Source: Limimaricola cinnabarinus LL-001 (lineage in GTDB: Bacteria > Pseudomonadota > Alphaproteobacteria > Rhodobacterales > Rhodobacteraceae). From it: a stretch of DNA of 64,000 nt. The stretch lies in NCBI RefSeq assembly GCF_000466965.1, contig NZ_BATB01000007.1, forward strand, positions 1 through 64,000. The letters are read 5' to 3'. This document shows, one piece after another, positions 37,335 through 48,864 of this stretch (its first letter is position 1; the number at the start of each line of letters is the position of its first letter). The notes under the pieces were generated by a model, which saw only the letters and a list, made by a program, of their open reading frames with translations, did no database searches and was not told the origin of the DNA. The position numbers and the translations under genes were made by a program.

Positions 37335-37664
37335 ATGCCTTGGATCGTCCTGTTCTTCGCCATCGCCTGCGAAACCGTCGCCACCACCGCGCTGCATGCC
37401 AGCCAGCAGTTCACTCGCCCCGGCCCTGCCGTGGTCGCCGTGCTGGGCTATTGCCTGTCGTTCTACCTGCTGTCGCTGGCGCTCGAAGCCATTCCCGTGG
37501 GCATCGCATATGCGATCTGGGCGGGCCTCGGGATCGTGCTCATCGCCGCGATCGGCTGGACCCTGTTCGGCCAGAAGCTCGACGCGGCGGCGCTGGTCGG
37601 CATGTCGCTGATCCTTTCGGGCATCGTCGTCATCAACGTCTTTTCGGGCAACAACCCGCACTGA
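37335..37664 (+). CDS. SMR-family small multidrug efflux protein
   Basis: This 109-residue protein has four helices and the SMR proton/substrate Glu in FAIACETVATTALHASQQF (Glu11 of the chosen start). GAGGTG lies 8 bases before the ATG. Typical segments are LSLALEAIPVGIAYAIWAGLG and LFGQKLDAAALVGMSLILSGI. SMR proteins export cationic drugs or guanidinium as antiparallel dimers. As a single gene it would form a homodimer, like EmrE or Gdx. Confidence 0.88.
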   Translation: MPWIVLFFAIACETVATTALHASQQFTRPGPAVVAVLGYCLSFYLLSLALEAIPVGIAYAIWAGLGIVLIAAIGWTLFGQKLDAAALVGMSLILSGIVVINVFSGNNPH

Positions 37665-37774
37665 GAGCGTCTCGTCGCGCGCATCCCCGCCATGCCGCCG
37701 CGCCGCGGCGACAAGGCTGGCCAACCGCGCGATTTTGGTGTAGAGGCGCGCTGACCCCTGAAAGAGTGAATTGA

Positions 37775-39592
37775 ATGGAAATCCGCAACATCGCGATCAT
37801 CGCGCACGTTGACCACGGCAAGACGACGCTGGTGGACGAGCTCCTGAAACAGTCCGGCGCCTTCCGCGAGAACCAGGCCGTCTCCGAGCGCGCCATGGAC
37901 AGCAACGACATCGAGCGCGAGCGCGGGATCACCATCCTCGCCAAGGCGACCTCTGTCGAGTGGGGCGACACCCGCATCAACATCGTCGACACCCCCGGTC
38001 ACGCCGATTTCGGCGGTGAGGTGGAGCGGATCCTGTCGATGGTCGATGGCGTGGTGCTGCTGGTAGACGCTGCCGAAGGCCCGATGCCGCAGACCAAATT
38101 CGTGACCTCCAAGGCGCTGGCCCTCGGCCTGCGTCCGATCGTGGTGCTCAACAAGGTCGACAAGCAGGACGCCGAGCCCGACCGTGCGCTCGACGAATGC
38201 TTCGACCTCTTCGCCAACCTCGGCGCCGATGAAGATCAGCTCGATTTCCCCGCGATGTACGCCTCCGGCCGCTCTGGCTGGGCCGACATGGAGCTCGACG
38301 GGCCGCGCAAGGACCTGACCGCGCTGTTCGACCTGATCGTCAAGCACGTTCCCGCGCCCAAGCAGCAGCAGGCCAAGAACGAGCCCTTCCGCATGCTGGC
38401 CACCACGCTGTCGGCCGACCCGTTCCTGGGCCGAATCCTGACCGGCCGCGTCGAGAGCGGTTCGCTGCGGGCCAACGAGACCGTCAAAGCGCTGTCGCGC
38501 AAGGGCGACAAGATCGAGCAGTTCCGCGTCTCCAAGATCCTCGCCTTCCGTGGCCTCGGCCAGCAGCCGATCGAGGTTGCCGAGGCCGGTGACATCGTGA
38601 CCCTCGCCGGCATGTCCAAGGCCACCGTGGCCGACACGATCTGCGACCTCTCGGTCGAGGAGGCGATCCCGGCCCAGCCGATTGATCCGCCGACCATCAC
38701 CGTGACCTTCGGCATCAACGACAGCCCGCTCGCCGGCCGCGATGGCAAGAAGGTGCAGTCGCGCGTGATCCGCGAGCGGCTCCACAAGGAAGCCGAATCG
38801 AACGTCGCGATCCGCATCGACGACACGCCCGGCGGCGAGGCCTTCGAGGTTTCGGGCCGTGGCGAATTGCAGATGGGCGTGCTGATCGAGAACATGCGCC
38901 GCGAAGGCTTCGAGCTGTCGATTTCGCGTCCGCAGGTGATCTTCAAGGAAGAAGACGGCGTCCGCATGGAGCCGGTCGAGGAAGTCACCATCGACGTCGA
39001 TGACGAATACACCGGCGCCGTGGTCGAAAAGCTCACCGGCGCCCGCAAGGGCGAGCTGGCCGAGATGAAGCCCGCGGGCACCGGCAAGACCCGGATCATC
39101 GCCTACGTGCCCTCCCGCGGCCTGATCGGCTATCACGGCGAATTCCTGACCGACACGCGCGGCTCGGGCGTTCTCAACCGTATCTTCCACGGCTGGACCC
39201 CGCACAAGGGCGCGATCCAAGGCCGGCGTCAGGGCGTGCTGATCTCGATGGAGAACGGCACCGCGGTGGCCTACGCGCTGTGGAACCTCGAAGATCGCGG
39301 CAAGATGTTCATCCACCCGCAGGCCCCGGTCTATGAGGGCATGATCATCGGCGAGCACAGCCGTGACAACGATCTCGAAGTGAACCCGCTCAAGGGCAAG
39401 AAGCTGACCAACGTGCGGGCTTCGGGCACCGACGAAGCGGTCCGCCTGACGCCGCCCGTCGAGCTGAGCCTCGAGCAGGCGATCGCCTATATCGACGACG
39501 ACGAGCTGGTCGAAGTGACCCCGCTCGCCGTGCGCATGCGCAAGCGGTTCCTCGACCCGCACGAGCGCAAGCGTCAGGCGCGCGCGAGCTGA
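37775..39592 (+). CDS. typA: GTPase TypA/BipA
   Basis: This 605-residue ribosome-associated translational GTPase has G1 [11 protein letters not shown]3 [14 protein letters not shown] and G4 [10 protein letters not shown], followed by the elongation-factor domains and the TypA-specific C-terminal domain ([19 protein letters not shown]). It acts in ribosome assembly, especially under cold or stress. Length is the family norm. A clear intrinsic terminator follows, so the gene is monocistronic or last in its unit. Confidence 0.96.
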   Translation: MEIRNIAIIAHVDHGKTTLVDELLKQSGAFRENQAVSERAMDSNDIERERGITILAKATSVEWGDTRINIVDTPGHADFGGEVERILSMVDGVVLLVDAAEGPMPQTKFVTSKALALGLRPIVVLNKVDKQDAEPDRALDECFDLFANLGADEDQLDFPAMYASGRSGWADMELDGPRKDLTALFDLIVKHVPAPKQQQAKNEPFRMLATTLSADPFLGRILTGRVESGSLRANETVKALSRKGDKIEQFRVSKILAFRGLGQQPIEVAEAGDIVTLAGMSKATVADTICDLSVEEAIPAQPIDPPTITVTFGINDSPLAGRDGKKVQSRVIRERLHKEAESNVAIRIDDTPGGEAFEVSGRGELQMGVLIENMRREGFELSISRPQVIFKEEDGVRMEPVEEVTIDVDDEYTGAVVEKLTGARKGELAEMKPAGTGKTRIIAYVPSRGLIGYHGEFLTDTRGSGVLNRIFHGWTPHKGAIQGRRQGVLISMENGTAVAYALWNLEDRGKMFIHPQAPVYEGMIIGEHSRDNDLEVNPLKGKKLTNVRASGTDEAVRLTPPVELSLEQAIAYIDDDELVEVTPLAVRMRKRFLDPHERKRQARAS

Positions 39593-39611
39593 TCGACGCT
39601 ATCCGAACATG

Positions 39612-39642
39612 AAAACGCCTGGTCGAAAGACCGGGCGTTTTT
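39612..39642 (+). terminator. Intrinsic terminator of typA
   Basis: AAACGCCTGGTC pairs with GACCGGGCGTTT (one G-T pair) around a GAAA tetraloop, followed by T residues. It may also stop the convergent MOSC gene. Confidence 0.85.
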
Positions 39643-39657
39643 CGTTCCGTCGTGGTG

Positions 39658-40125
39658 TCAGACCGGCGTGACCGCGTCGCCGAGTTCGACCCATCCCGGC
39701 TCGATCACCTCCAGACACCAGCCGCCATGCCCGCGCATCGCGTTATAACCGCCCTCGCCGAGCGCGACCTCCATGCGCGAGCACGGCGCGCAGGGCACCG
39801 AAAACCGCAGCAGAGCCGTGCCGACGCGCAGGTCGCGGTGCCGCGCGGCGGTCAGGTTCACACCCGATACGACGATGTTGCGGCGCAGGGTTTCAGGCGC
39901 GACCGTCTCCAGCGCCGACAAAGACGCGATGACCGGCAGATGCTCGGATTGGAGGAGCGTCACCGCCCGCTTGCCTGGCCGCGCGTGATCGCCCGCGAGG
40001 CCCGAGGCGGTGATCTCCACCCTGGCGACGGAGAGAAGGCCCGCGCGTCGCGCGGGCCTCGTTCCGATCCACTCGACCCGGCCGGGGCGCGGAAACCGCG
40101 AGGTGAGGCTTGCGACCGTCTCCAG
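39658..40125 (-). CDS. MOSC-domain protein, probable CTG start
   Basis: The MOSC domain includes GLAGDHARPGKRAVTLLQ, TLRRNIVVSGVNL and the conserved Cys region FSVPCAPCSRM. The nearest standard start (GTG at 40020) would cut into the domain. In-frame sequence upstream encodes the conserved lead-in GRVEWIGTRPARRAGLLSV, back to a CTG at 40125 that follows GAGGAG by 8 bases. I take that CTG as start (155 residues). MOSC proteins handle sulfur carried by molybdenum cofactor or N-hydroxylated substrates. It is the last gene of alaS-DUF1330-MOSC. A GC hairpin lies within its 5' coding part (40037-40059). Confidence 0.7.
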   Translation of the reverse strand: METVASLTSRFPRPGRVEWIGTRPARRAGLLSVARVEITASGLAGDHARPGKRAVTLLQSEHLPVIASLSALETVAPETLRRNIVVSGVNLTAARHRDLRVGTALLRFSVPCAPCSRMEVALGEGGYNAMRGHGGWCLEVIEPGWVELGDAVTPV

Positions 40126-40127
40126 CC

Positions 40128-40408
40128 TCAGATCTCCTCGACGATCACCAGATCGCGCTCGGCCGCGCCGCGCGCAAAGCTCAGCGCCTCCTGATAGGCC
40201 GCCGAATGGTAGCAGTCATGCGCCGCCTGAAGGCTCGGGAACCGGGCCACGACATTGCGCGGACGGTCCTTGCCCTCAAGCTGCTCATAAGCGCCACCAC
40301 GTACCAGAAAGGCGCCGCCATGCTCGGCGATCGCGCCGGTCGCGCGTTTCGCGTATTCCATGTAGGCTGCCTCGTCGGTGACGGTCACATGGGCGATCCA
40401 GAGCGCGC

Positions 40409-40412
<4 letters not shown>
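40128..40412 (-). CDS. DUF1330 family protein
   Basis: This 94-residue ferredoxin-like-fold protein has the DUF1330 pattern: [26 protein letters not shown], and [24 protein letters not shown]. It overlaps the alaS stop by 4 bp. Related proteins are small dimers of unknown activity; none is tied to alanyl-tRNA synthesis, so co-expression may be incidental. Confidence 0.85.
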
Positions 40413-43087
<2,675 letters not shown>

Positions 43088-43184
43088 GACGTCTCCTTCG
43101 GGTCGCGGCGTAGCCGTCCTATCCCCGGCCTCGCTGCGCGTAAAGTCCCGCGCGCATCAACGCCCGTGGCGGCCCTCTCGAACG

Positions 43185-43217
43185 CAGGAGGCCGGAGCTT
43201 GCGCCCCGGCCCTCCTG
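43185..43217. terminator. Strong hairpin between recA and alaS
   Basis: CAGGAGGCCGGAGC pairs with GCCCCGGCCCTCCTG with one bulged base and a short loop, 18 bases past the recA stop. A T run is present only on the plus strand, so on the recA transcript (minus strand) termination may need help. Confidence 0.5.
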
Positions 43218-43234
43218 TTTTATGCGGGAGCGGA

Positions 43235-44323
<1,089 letters not shown>

Positions 44324-44373
44324 TGTTCGCAATCCTTATCCCACACCCGCCACATGGCGGCAATCATTGCGTC

Positions 44374-44388
44374 GTTCATGTCTTGTTC
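44374..44388 (-). promoter_or_regulatory. LexA (SOS) box of recA
   Basis: GTTC-N7-GTTC on the plus strand, reading GAAC-N7-GAAC toward recA, is the direct-repeat LexA operator of alphaproteobacteria. It lies 51-65 bp upstream of the recA start codon. Confidence 0.85.
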
Positions 44389-44498
44389 ACTATGCTGGAT
44401 ATGAGACCATAAGGAGAACATTGCAAGGGAAACATGCCCGCAGTTTTCCTCGGGAGCGGTTAATGTAAGGTTACCGAGATCACGTCACGGAGAGCGTC

Positions 44499-45094
44499 AT
44501 GCTGGTATTCTGGAAAGAGCGCTTGATCCTGCTGGCGGTGCCCAAGACCGGCACCACGGCACTGGAGGGCGCGTTGGCGCCGCGCGCGCAGTTCGTGCTG
44601 CGCGACCCGCCGCAGATCAAGCACGCGCCGCTCTATCGCGCCCGCCGCTTCGTGGTGCCGCTGATCGAAGCGGCGGGGGGCGAGGGCTTCGAGACGGTGG
44701 CGGCGGTGCGCGAGCCGGTGGACTGGCTCGGCAGTTGGTGGCGATACCGGCAGCGCGACGATCTCGCGGGGCACCCCAACTCGACGCGCGGCGTGCCCTT
44801 CGAGGAGTTCGTGGACCAGTACGCCCGTGGCAAGCCCGCGCCCTACGCCTCGGTCGGCAGCCAGGCGCGTTTCGTGGGCGACGGAGAGGGCAGCATCGGC
44901 GTCGATCACCTGTTCCGCTACGAGGCGATGGAGAGCCTCAAGGGGTTCCTCGAAGAGCGGCTGTCGCTGTCGATCGATCTGCCCCGCTCAATGTCTCGCC
45001 AGAACATCCGATGGAGCTTCCCGACCACGTCGCCTCCAAGTTGCGGCGCAAGCGCGAGGCCGAGTTCGCGGTCTGGCAGGCGGCGCGCACCTAG
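44499..45094 (+). pseudogene. Sulfotransferase-like protein, frameshifted near its end
   Basis: The first frame (from 44499) encodes LAVPKTGTTALEGALAPRA, with the PAPS 5'-phosphosulfate loop motif PKTGTT, and continues to LSIDLPR near 44985. After that it turns into low-complexity sequence. The expected end, LNVSPEHPMELPDHV and KREAEFAVWQAART, is in another frame and stops at 45094. One added base in the CCCC run at 44982-44985 joins them into a protein of about 198 residues. It is divergent from recA and its stop codon shares CTAG with the convergent antiporter. Substrate unknown; the break is probably a sequence error. Confidence 0.78.
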
Positions 45095-47610
45095 GCCGCC
45101 TCCGGCGTCGTGCCCAGCGCGGCGGCGCGTTCGGGGTCCATGCCGCGCTTGAGCGCGCTCTCGCGCACCGCCTCGCGCAGCGCCGGGCTGCGCCGCATCA
45201 GCCGCAGGAACCGCGCCTCGTCCAACTCGAGAAGCACCCCGTGGCTGATCGCGCGCACCTCGACGCGCCGCCTGCGTGGCGAAAGCAGCGCCAGCTGACC
45301 GAACATCTCGCCCCGGCCAAGCCGCACCGTCTGGCCCGCGGTTTCGACCTCCACCGCGCCCGAGGCGATGAAACTGACCGCCCGGGCGGTGGCGTCGCGC
45401 TGCTGCAGCACCTCGCCGGCGGCGACGAAGCGCGTGACCAGCGCCTTGGAGAGCCGCTGGCGCACCGCCTCGTCGAGATCGGCGAAGAGCGGGAATTGCT
45501 GCACCAGAACGGCCTTTTGCACCGCGAGGTCGAGCTTGGGCCGGGCCTCGGCCTCCATGCGCTGCGCTTCGAGCTGCGCCAGCAGCGTCGCGTGAAGTTC
45601 CGGCCCGATCAGCCCGTCCTCGCGCAGCGCCGCGTATTCGCGCTCCTCGATCCGAAGCGCGGTGCGGCGGATGAAGCGGCGCTCCAACTCCTCGGCATAG
45701 CCCGGATACTGGAGCCTGAGCCCGTCGAGCGCTTGGGCCACCTGCTCACCGCGCCGTCCGATCAGCTCGTGCAGCAGCTCCGCCACGCGGCGTCCGTGAA
45801 TGCGGCGGATGCGGTTGTCGATGAAACCATCGAGATCGCGCAGCACGAGCCCTTGGGTCAACAGCAGTTCGAACCGGTCGGAGGTGAGCCCCGCCAGCGG
45901 TCCGGAGATGTGCAGCCGGTTGTGCAGGAAGGCCGCGAAGCGCGTCGGCCCGCCCTGCCCGAGGCTCTCGCGGGCGGCGCGCCGATACCCCATGCGCCCG
46001 CTGGAGCGGGTCATCTCGATCAGCCGATCGGCTTCGGCCAAGGCCCGCTCTGCCTGCCGGTTGGAAATCGCCCGGTCCCGGAACAATTGAAGAACATGCT
46101 CGCGTTCCGCGCCTGCCAGCGCGATCAGGCCCAGCGTGATCCGGTCGCGGTCCGAGATCGCCTCGCCCTCTTCGGCCTTGGCCACCGCCTCGTCGAGCCG
46201 TTCGGCGAAGCTCTTGGCCTCGGAGCGGACCGTTTCGCGCGTGAGGCCATAGTTCTCGGCCGCTTCGCTCACCGACTCGCGCACGGTCTGCAGCGCCACG
46301 GCGACGACCTGCCGGGCAAGCGCCGCGTCGAGCGGCGACAGCTTCTCGAGACCCAGCCGCTTGACCAGAGGGCGCAGGGTGACGCCCTGCACGATCAGGG
46401 TGAACAGGGTGAAGCCGGTGGCGAGGATGCCGGTGAGGCGACGCACCTCCTCGGGCACCCGCAGGCTTTCGGTCACGGCCAGCGCCAGCGCCAGCGTGAT
46501 CGCCCCGCGCAGGCCGCCCCAGAGGATCGCCATGCGGTAGGGCCGCTCCACCGGGGGCGAGAGGCGCAGGCGGCTCAGCAGCGGCAGCAGCCCCCACAGG
46601 ATCGCCACCCGTCCGCCCAGCGCGGCCAGCGTGACCACGGCGACGAGGACGAAATCCATGAGCTGCGCGCCATGCAGCAGCCGCGGGATCAGCAGCGCCG
46701 CAAGCAGGAAGATGAAGGCCCCGGCCCAATGCGCCAGCAGGTCCCAGACCTCGCGCATGTTGGTCCACGCCACGGGCGAGAGACGACCGGGGGCCGCGAG
46801 GTTGAGTGTCAGCCCCGCCCCCACCACTGCGATGACACCCGAGGCGCCGACCAGCTTCTCGGCCACGATATAGGCCAGATAGGGCAGCGCCACGGAGACC
46901 GAGATCTGCGCCAGCGGAAACCGCCCCAGCCAGCGCATCAGCCGCACCGCGATCTGCGCCATGATCCAGCCGGTGAGACCGCCCGCGCCCAGAAGCCACG
47001 GGAACTGCGCCAGCGCGGCGCCCAGCTCGGGGTTGGGCACGCCGCGCATCACGAAGCCCATGAACAGGCCGAACAGCGCGATGGCGGCGGCGTCGTTCAG
47101 GAGGCTCTCGCCCTCGATGATCCGGCTCAGCCGGCGTGGTGCGGCGAGGTTGCGAAAGATCGAGACCACGGCCGAGGGGTCGGTGGTCGACACGATCGAG
47201 CCGATCAGAAGGCACGCCATCAGCGGCAGCACGCCCGTCAGGAACAGCGCGTAGCCGACCGAAAAGGTCGCCACCACGACTGCCACGATGGCGAGCGTCA
47301 GGATCGGCACCCAGTCGTCGATCATCCGCCGCAGGTTCACCCCCAGCGTCACCTGGAACAGCAGCGTCGGCAGGAACACGTAAAGGAACACGTTCGAGCG
47401 GATCGGCAGGTTCAGGATCGCCTCGGCCACCGGGTTCAGCGCATCGGTGATCTGCGTGTTGAGAAAGAACGTGGCCCCCGCGCCCGCCATGAGGCCGAAA
47501 GCCGCGAGGATCACGTTGAACGGCAGCCGCAACCGCGCGGCGAGCGGCTCTCCCAAACCGATCAGCAGGAAGAACGAGGCGAGGATGACGGTGGCGATGA
47601 CGATGTCCAT
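45091..47610 (-). CDS. CPA1 cation/proton antiporter with C-terminal cNMP-binding domain
   Basis: This 839-residue protein has an N-terminal 12-13 helix antiporter domain (VFLYVFLPTLLFQVTLGVNL, SIVSTTDPSAVVSIFRNL, GESLLNDAAAIALFG with the conserved Asp). A long cytoplasmic helical region follows, and then a C-terminal cyclic-nucleotide-binding domain (FVAAGEVLQQRDATA, GRGEMFGQLALLSPRRR). Na+ or K+/H+ exchange gated by a nucleotide or lipid is the likely function. Such fusions occur in sperm NHE and in bacterial CPA1 proteins. The cNMP pocket lacks the classical Arg of cAMP sites, so the ligand is uncertain. Monocistronic. Confidence 0.88.
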   Translation of the reverse strand: MDIVIATVILASFFLLIGLGEPLAARLRLPFNVILAAFGLMAGAGATFFLNTQITDALNPVAEAILNLPIRSNVFLYVFLPTLLFQVTLGVNLRRMIDDWVPILTLAIVAVVVATFSVGYALFLTGVLPLMACLLIGSIVSTTDPSAVVSIFRNLAAPRRLSRIIEGESLLNDAAAIALFGLFMGFVMRGVPNPELGAALAQFPWLLGAGGLTGWIMAQIAVRLMRWLGRFPLAQISVSVALPYLAYIVAEKLVGASGVIAVVGAGLTLNLAAPGRLSPVAWTNMREVWDLLAHWAGAFIFLLAALLIPRLLHGAQLMDFVLVAVVTLAALGGRVAILWGLLPLLSRLRLSPPVERPYRMAILWGGLRGAITLALALAVTESLRVPEEVRRLTGILATGFTLFTLIVQGVTLRPLVKRLGLEKLSPLDAALARQVVAVALQTVRESVSEAAENYGLTRETVRSEAKSFAERLDEAVAKAEEGEAISDRDRITLGLIALAGAEREHVLQLFRDRAISNRQAERALAEADRLIEMTRSSGRMGYRRAARESLGQGGPTRFAAFLHNRLHISGPLAGLTSDRFELLLTQGLVLRDLDGFIDNRIRRIHGRRVAELLHELIGRRGEQVAQALDGLRLQYPGYAEELERRFIRRTALRIEEREYAALREDGLIGPELHATLLAQLEAQRMEAEARPKLDLAVQKAVLVQQFPLFADLDEAVRQRLSKALVTRFVAAGEVLQQRDATARAVSFIASGAVEVETAGQTVRLGRGEMFGQLALLSPRRRRVEVRAISHGVLLELDEARFLRLMRRSPALREAVRESALKRGMDPERAAALGTTPEAA

Positions 47611-47805
47611 GCCCCTGCGATACAGCCTTGTCGCGGCGCGGGAAATGGCCTGCGCGCGCGGATCGGCGGCGAAACGTCGCGCCGCCCGAGGGCTCCTTCC
47701 AACCGGTCAGGAAACCTGACCGCGCATCTTGCCAGAGCGCTGCCGCTGAGGCAGGCTCACCACCGGAACGGCGGCCGGGGAGAGCCGTCGCAACGGGAGG
47801 AATTC

Positions 47806-48759
47806 ATGACCATCACCACCATTCTCAAGGGGGCGGCGGCGAGCGCCGCGCTCGTGACCGCGCCGCTGGCCGCAAACGCGCAGGAGTTCATCAACGTGCT
47901 GACGGGCGGCACCTCGGGCGTCTACTACCCGCTCGGCGTCGGCCTCTCGAACATCTATGGCGAGAACATCGAAGGCGCGCGCACGCAGGTGCAGTCGACC
48001 AAGGCGAGCGTCGAGAACATGAACCTGTTGCAGGACGGGCGCGGCGAGCTGGCCTTCGCGCTCGGTGACACGGTGGCGATGGCCTGGGAAGGCAACGCGG
48101 ATGCGGGCTTCACCGCGCCGCTCGACCAGATCCGCGGCATCGCCGCGATCTATCCCAACTACATCCAGATCGTCGCTTCCGCCGAGAGCGGCATCACCAG
48201 CTTCGAAGAGCTCAAGGGCAAGGGCCTGTCGGTCGGCGCGCCGGCTTCGGGCACCGAGCTCAACGCCCGCGCCATCTTCGGCGCGATGGAGATGAGCTAC
48301 GACGATCTGGGCAAGACCGAGTACCTGCCTTTCGCGGAATCGGTCGAGCTGATCAAGAACCGCCAGCTCGACGGCACGCTGCAATCGGCGGGCCTCGGCG
48401 TCGCCTCGATCCGCGACCTCGCCTCCTCGATCGACATCAACGTGGTGGCGATCCCGGCCGAGACCGCCGAGGCGCTGGGCGCGCCCTATGTCGCCGCGAC
48501 CATCCCGGCGGGCACCTACGACGGTCAGGAGGAGGACGTGTCCACCGTGGCGGTGTCGAACTTCCTCGTCACCCATGCGGGCGTCTCCGACGATCTCGCC
48601 TACGAGATGACGCGTCTGCTCTACGAGAACCTCGACACGCTCGAGGCCAACCACATGGCCGCCGCCGACATCAAGATCGAGGACGCGCTGAACGGCATGC
48701 CGATCCCGCTGCATCCGGGCGCGGAGCGCTACTACCGCGAGCAGGGCATGATCGACTGA
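47806..48759 (+). CDS. TAXI-type TRAP transporter substrate-binding protein
   Basis: This 317-residue periplasmic protein starts at 47806 with GGGAGG 7 bases upstream. A signal peptide (ILKGAAASAALVTAPLAANAQ) precedes the TAXI fold, recognised by INVLTGGTSGVYYPLGVGLS, NMNLLQDGRGELAFALGD and GAPASGTELNARAIFGAM. TAXI proteins bind carboxylates such as glutamate or 2-oxoglutarate, or other small acids. It is upstream of a fused TRAP permease with a terminator between them, an arrangement that gives more binding protein than permease. Confidence 0.92.
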   Translation: MTITTILKGAAASAALVTAPLAANAQEFINVLTGGTSGVYYPLGVGLSNIYGENIEGARTQVQSTKASVENMNLLQDGRGELAFALGDTVAMAWEGNADAGFTAPLDQIRGIAAIYPNYIQIVASAESGITSFEELKGKGLSVGAPASGTELNARAIFGAMEMSYDDLGKTEYLPFAESVELIKNRQLDGTLQSAGLGVASIRDLASSIDINVVAIPAETAEALGAPYVAATIPAGTYDGQEEDVSTVAVSNFLVTHAGVSDDLAYEMTRLLYENLDTLEANHMAAADIKIEDALNGMPIPLHPGAERYYREQGMID

Positions 48760-48803
48760 TCGGATTTCGGCCCCCCCCATAGGGGTCGATCCCGCCCCGA
48801 GCG

Positions 48804-48837
48804 CGCCCCGTCCTCCCGCCGGAAGACGGGGCGTTTT
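48804..48837 (+). terminator. Attenuating terminator between TRAP binding protein and permease
   Basis: CGCCCCGTC pairs with GACGGGGCG, with a small inner hairpin, followed by TTTT. It lies between the binding-protein stop and the permease start and probably reduces permease expression. Confidence 0.8.
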
Positions 48838-48864
48838 GCCCTGACAGCCCCGAAAGCCTGCGCC

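Noticed and set aside
44827-47805. Very long open frame antisense to the antiporter, joined upstream of the TAXI protein
   Set aside because: High GC keeps the antisense frame open. The peptide is His/Arg/Asp-rich low complexity, and the real gene starts at 47806 with a signal peptide.
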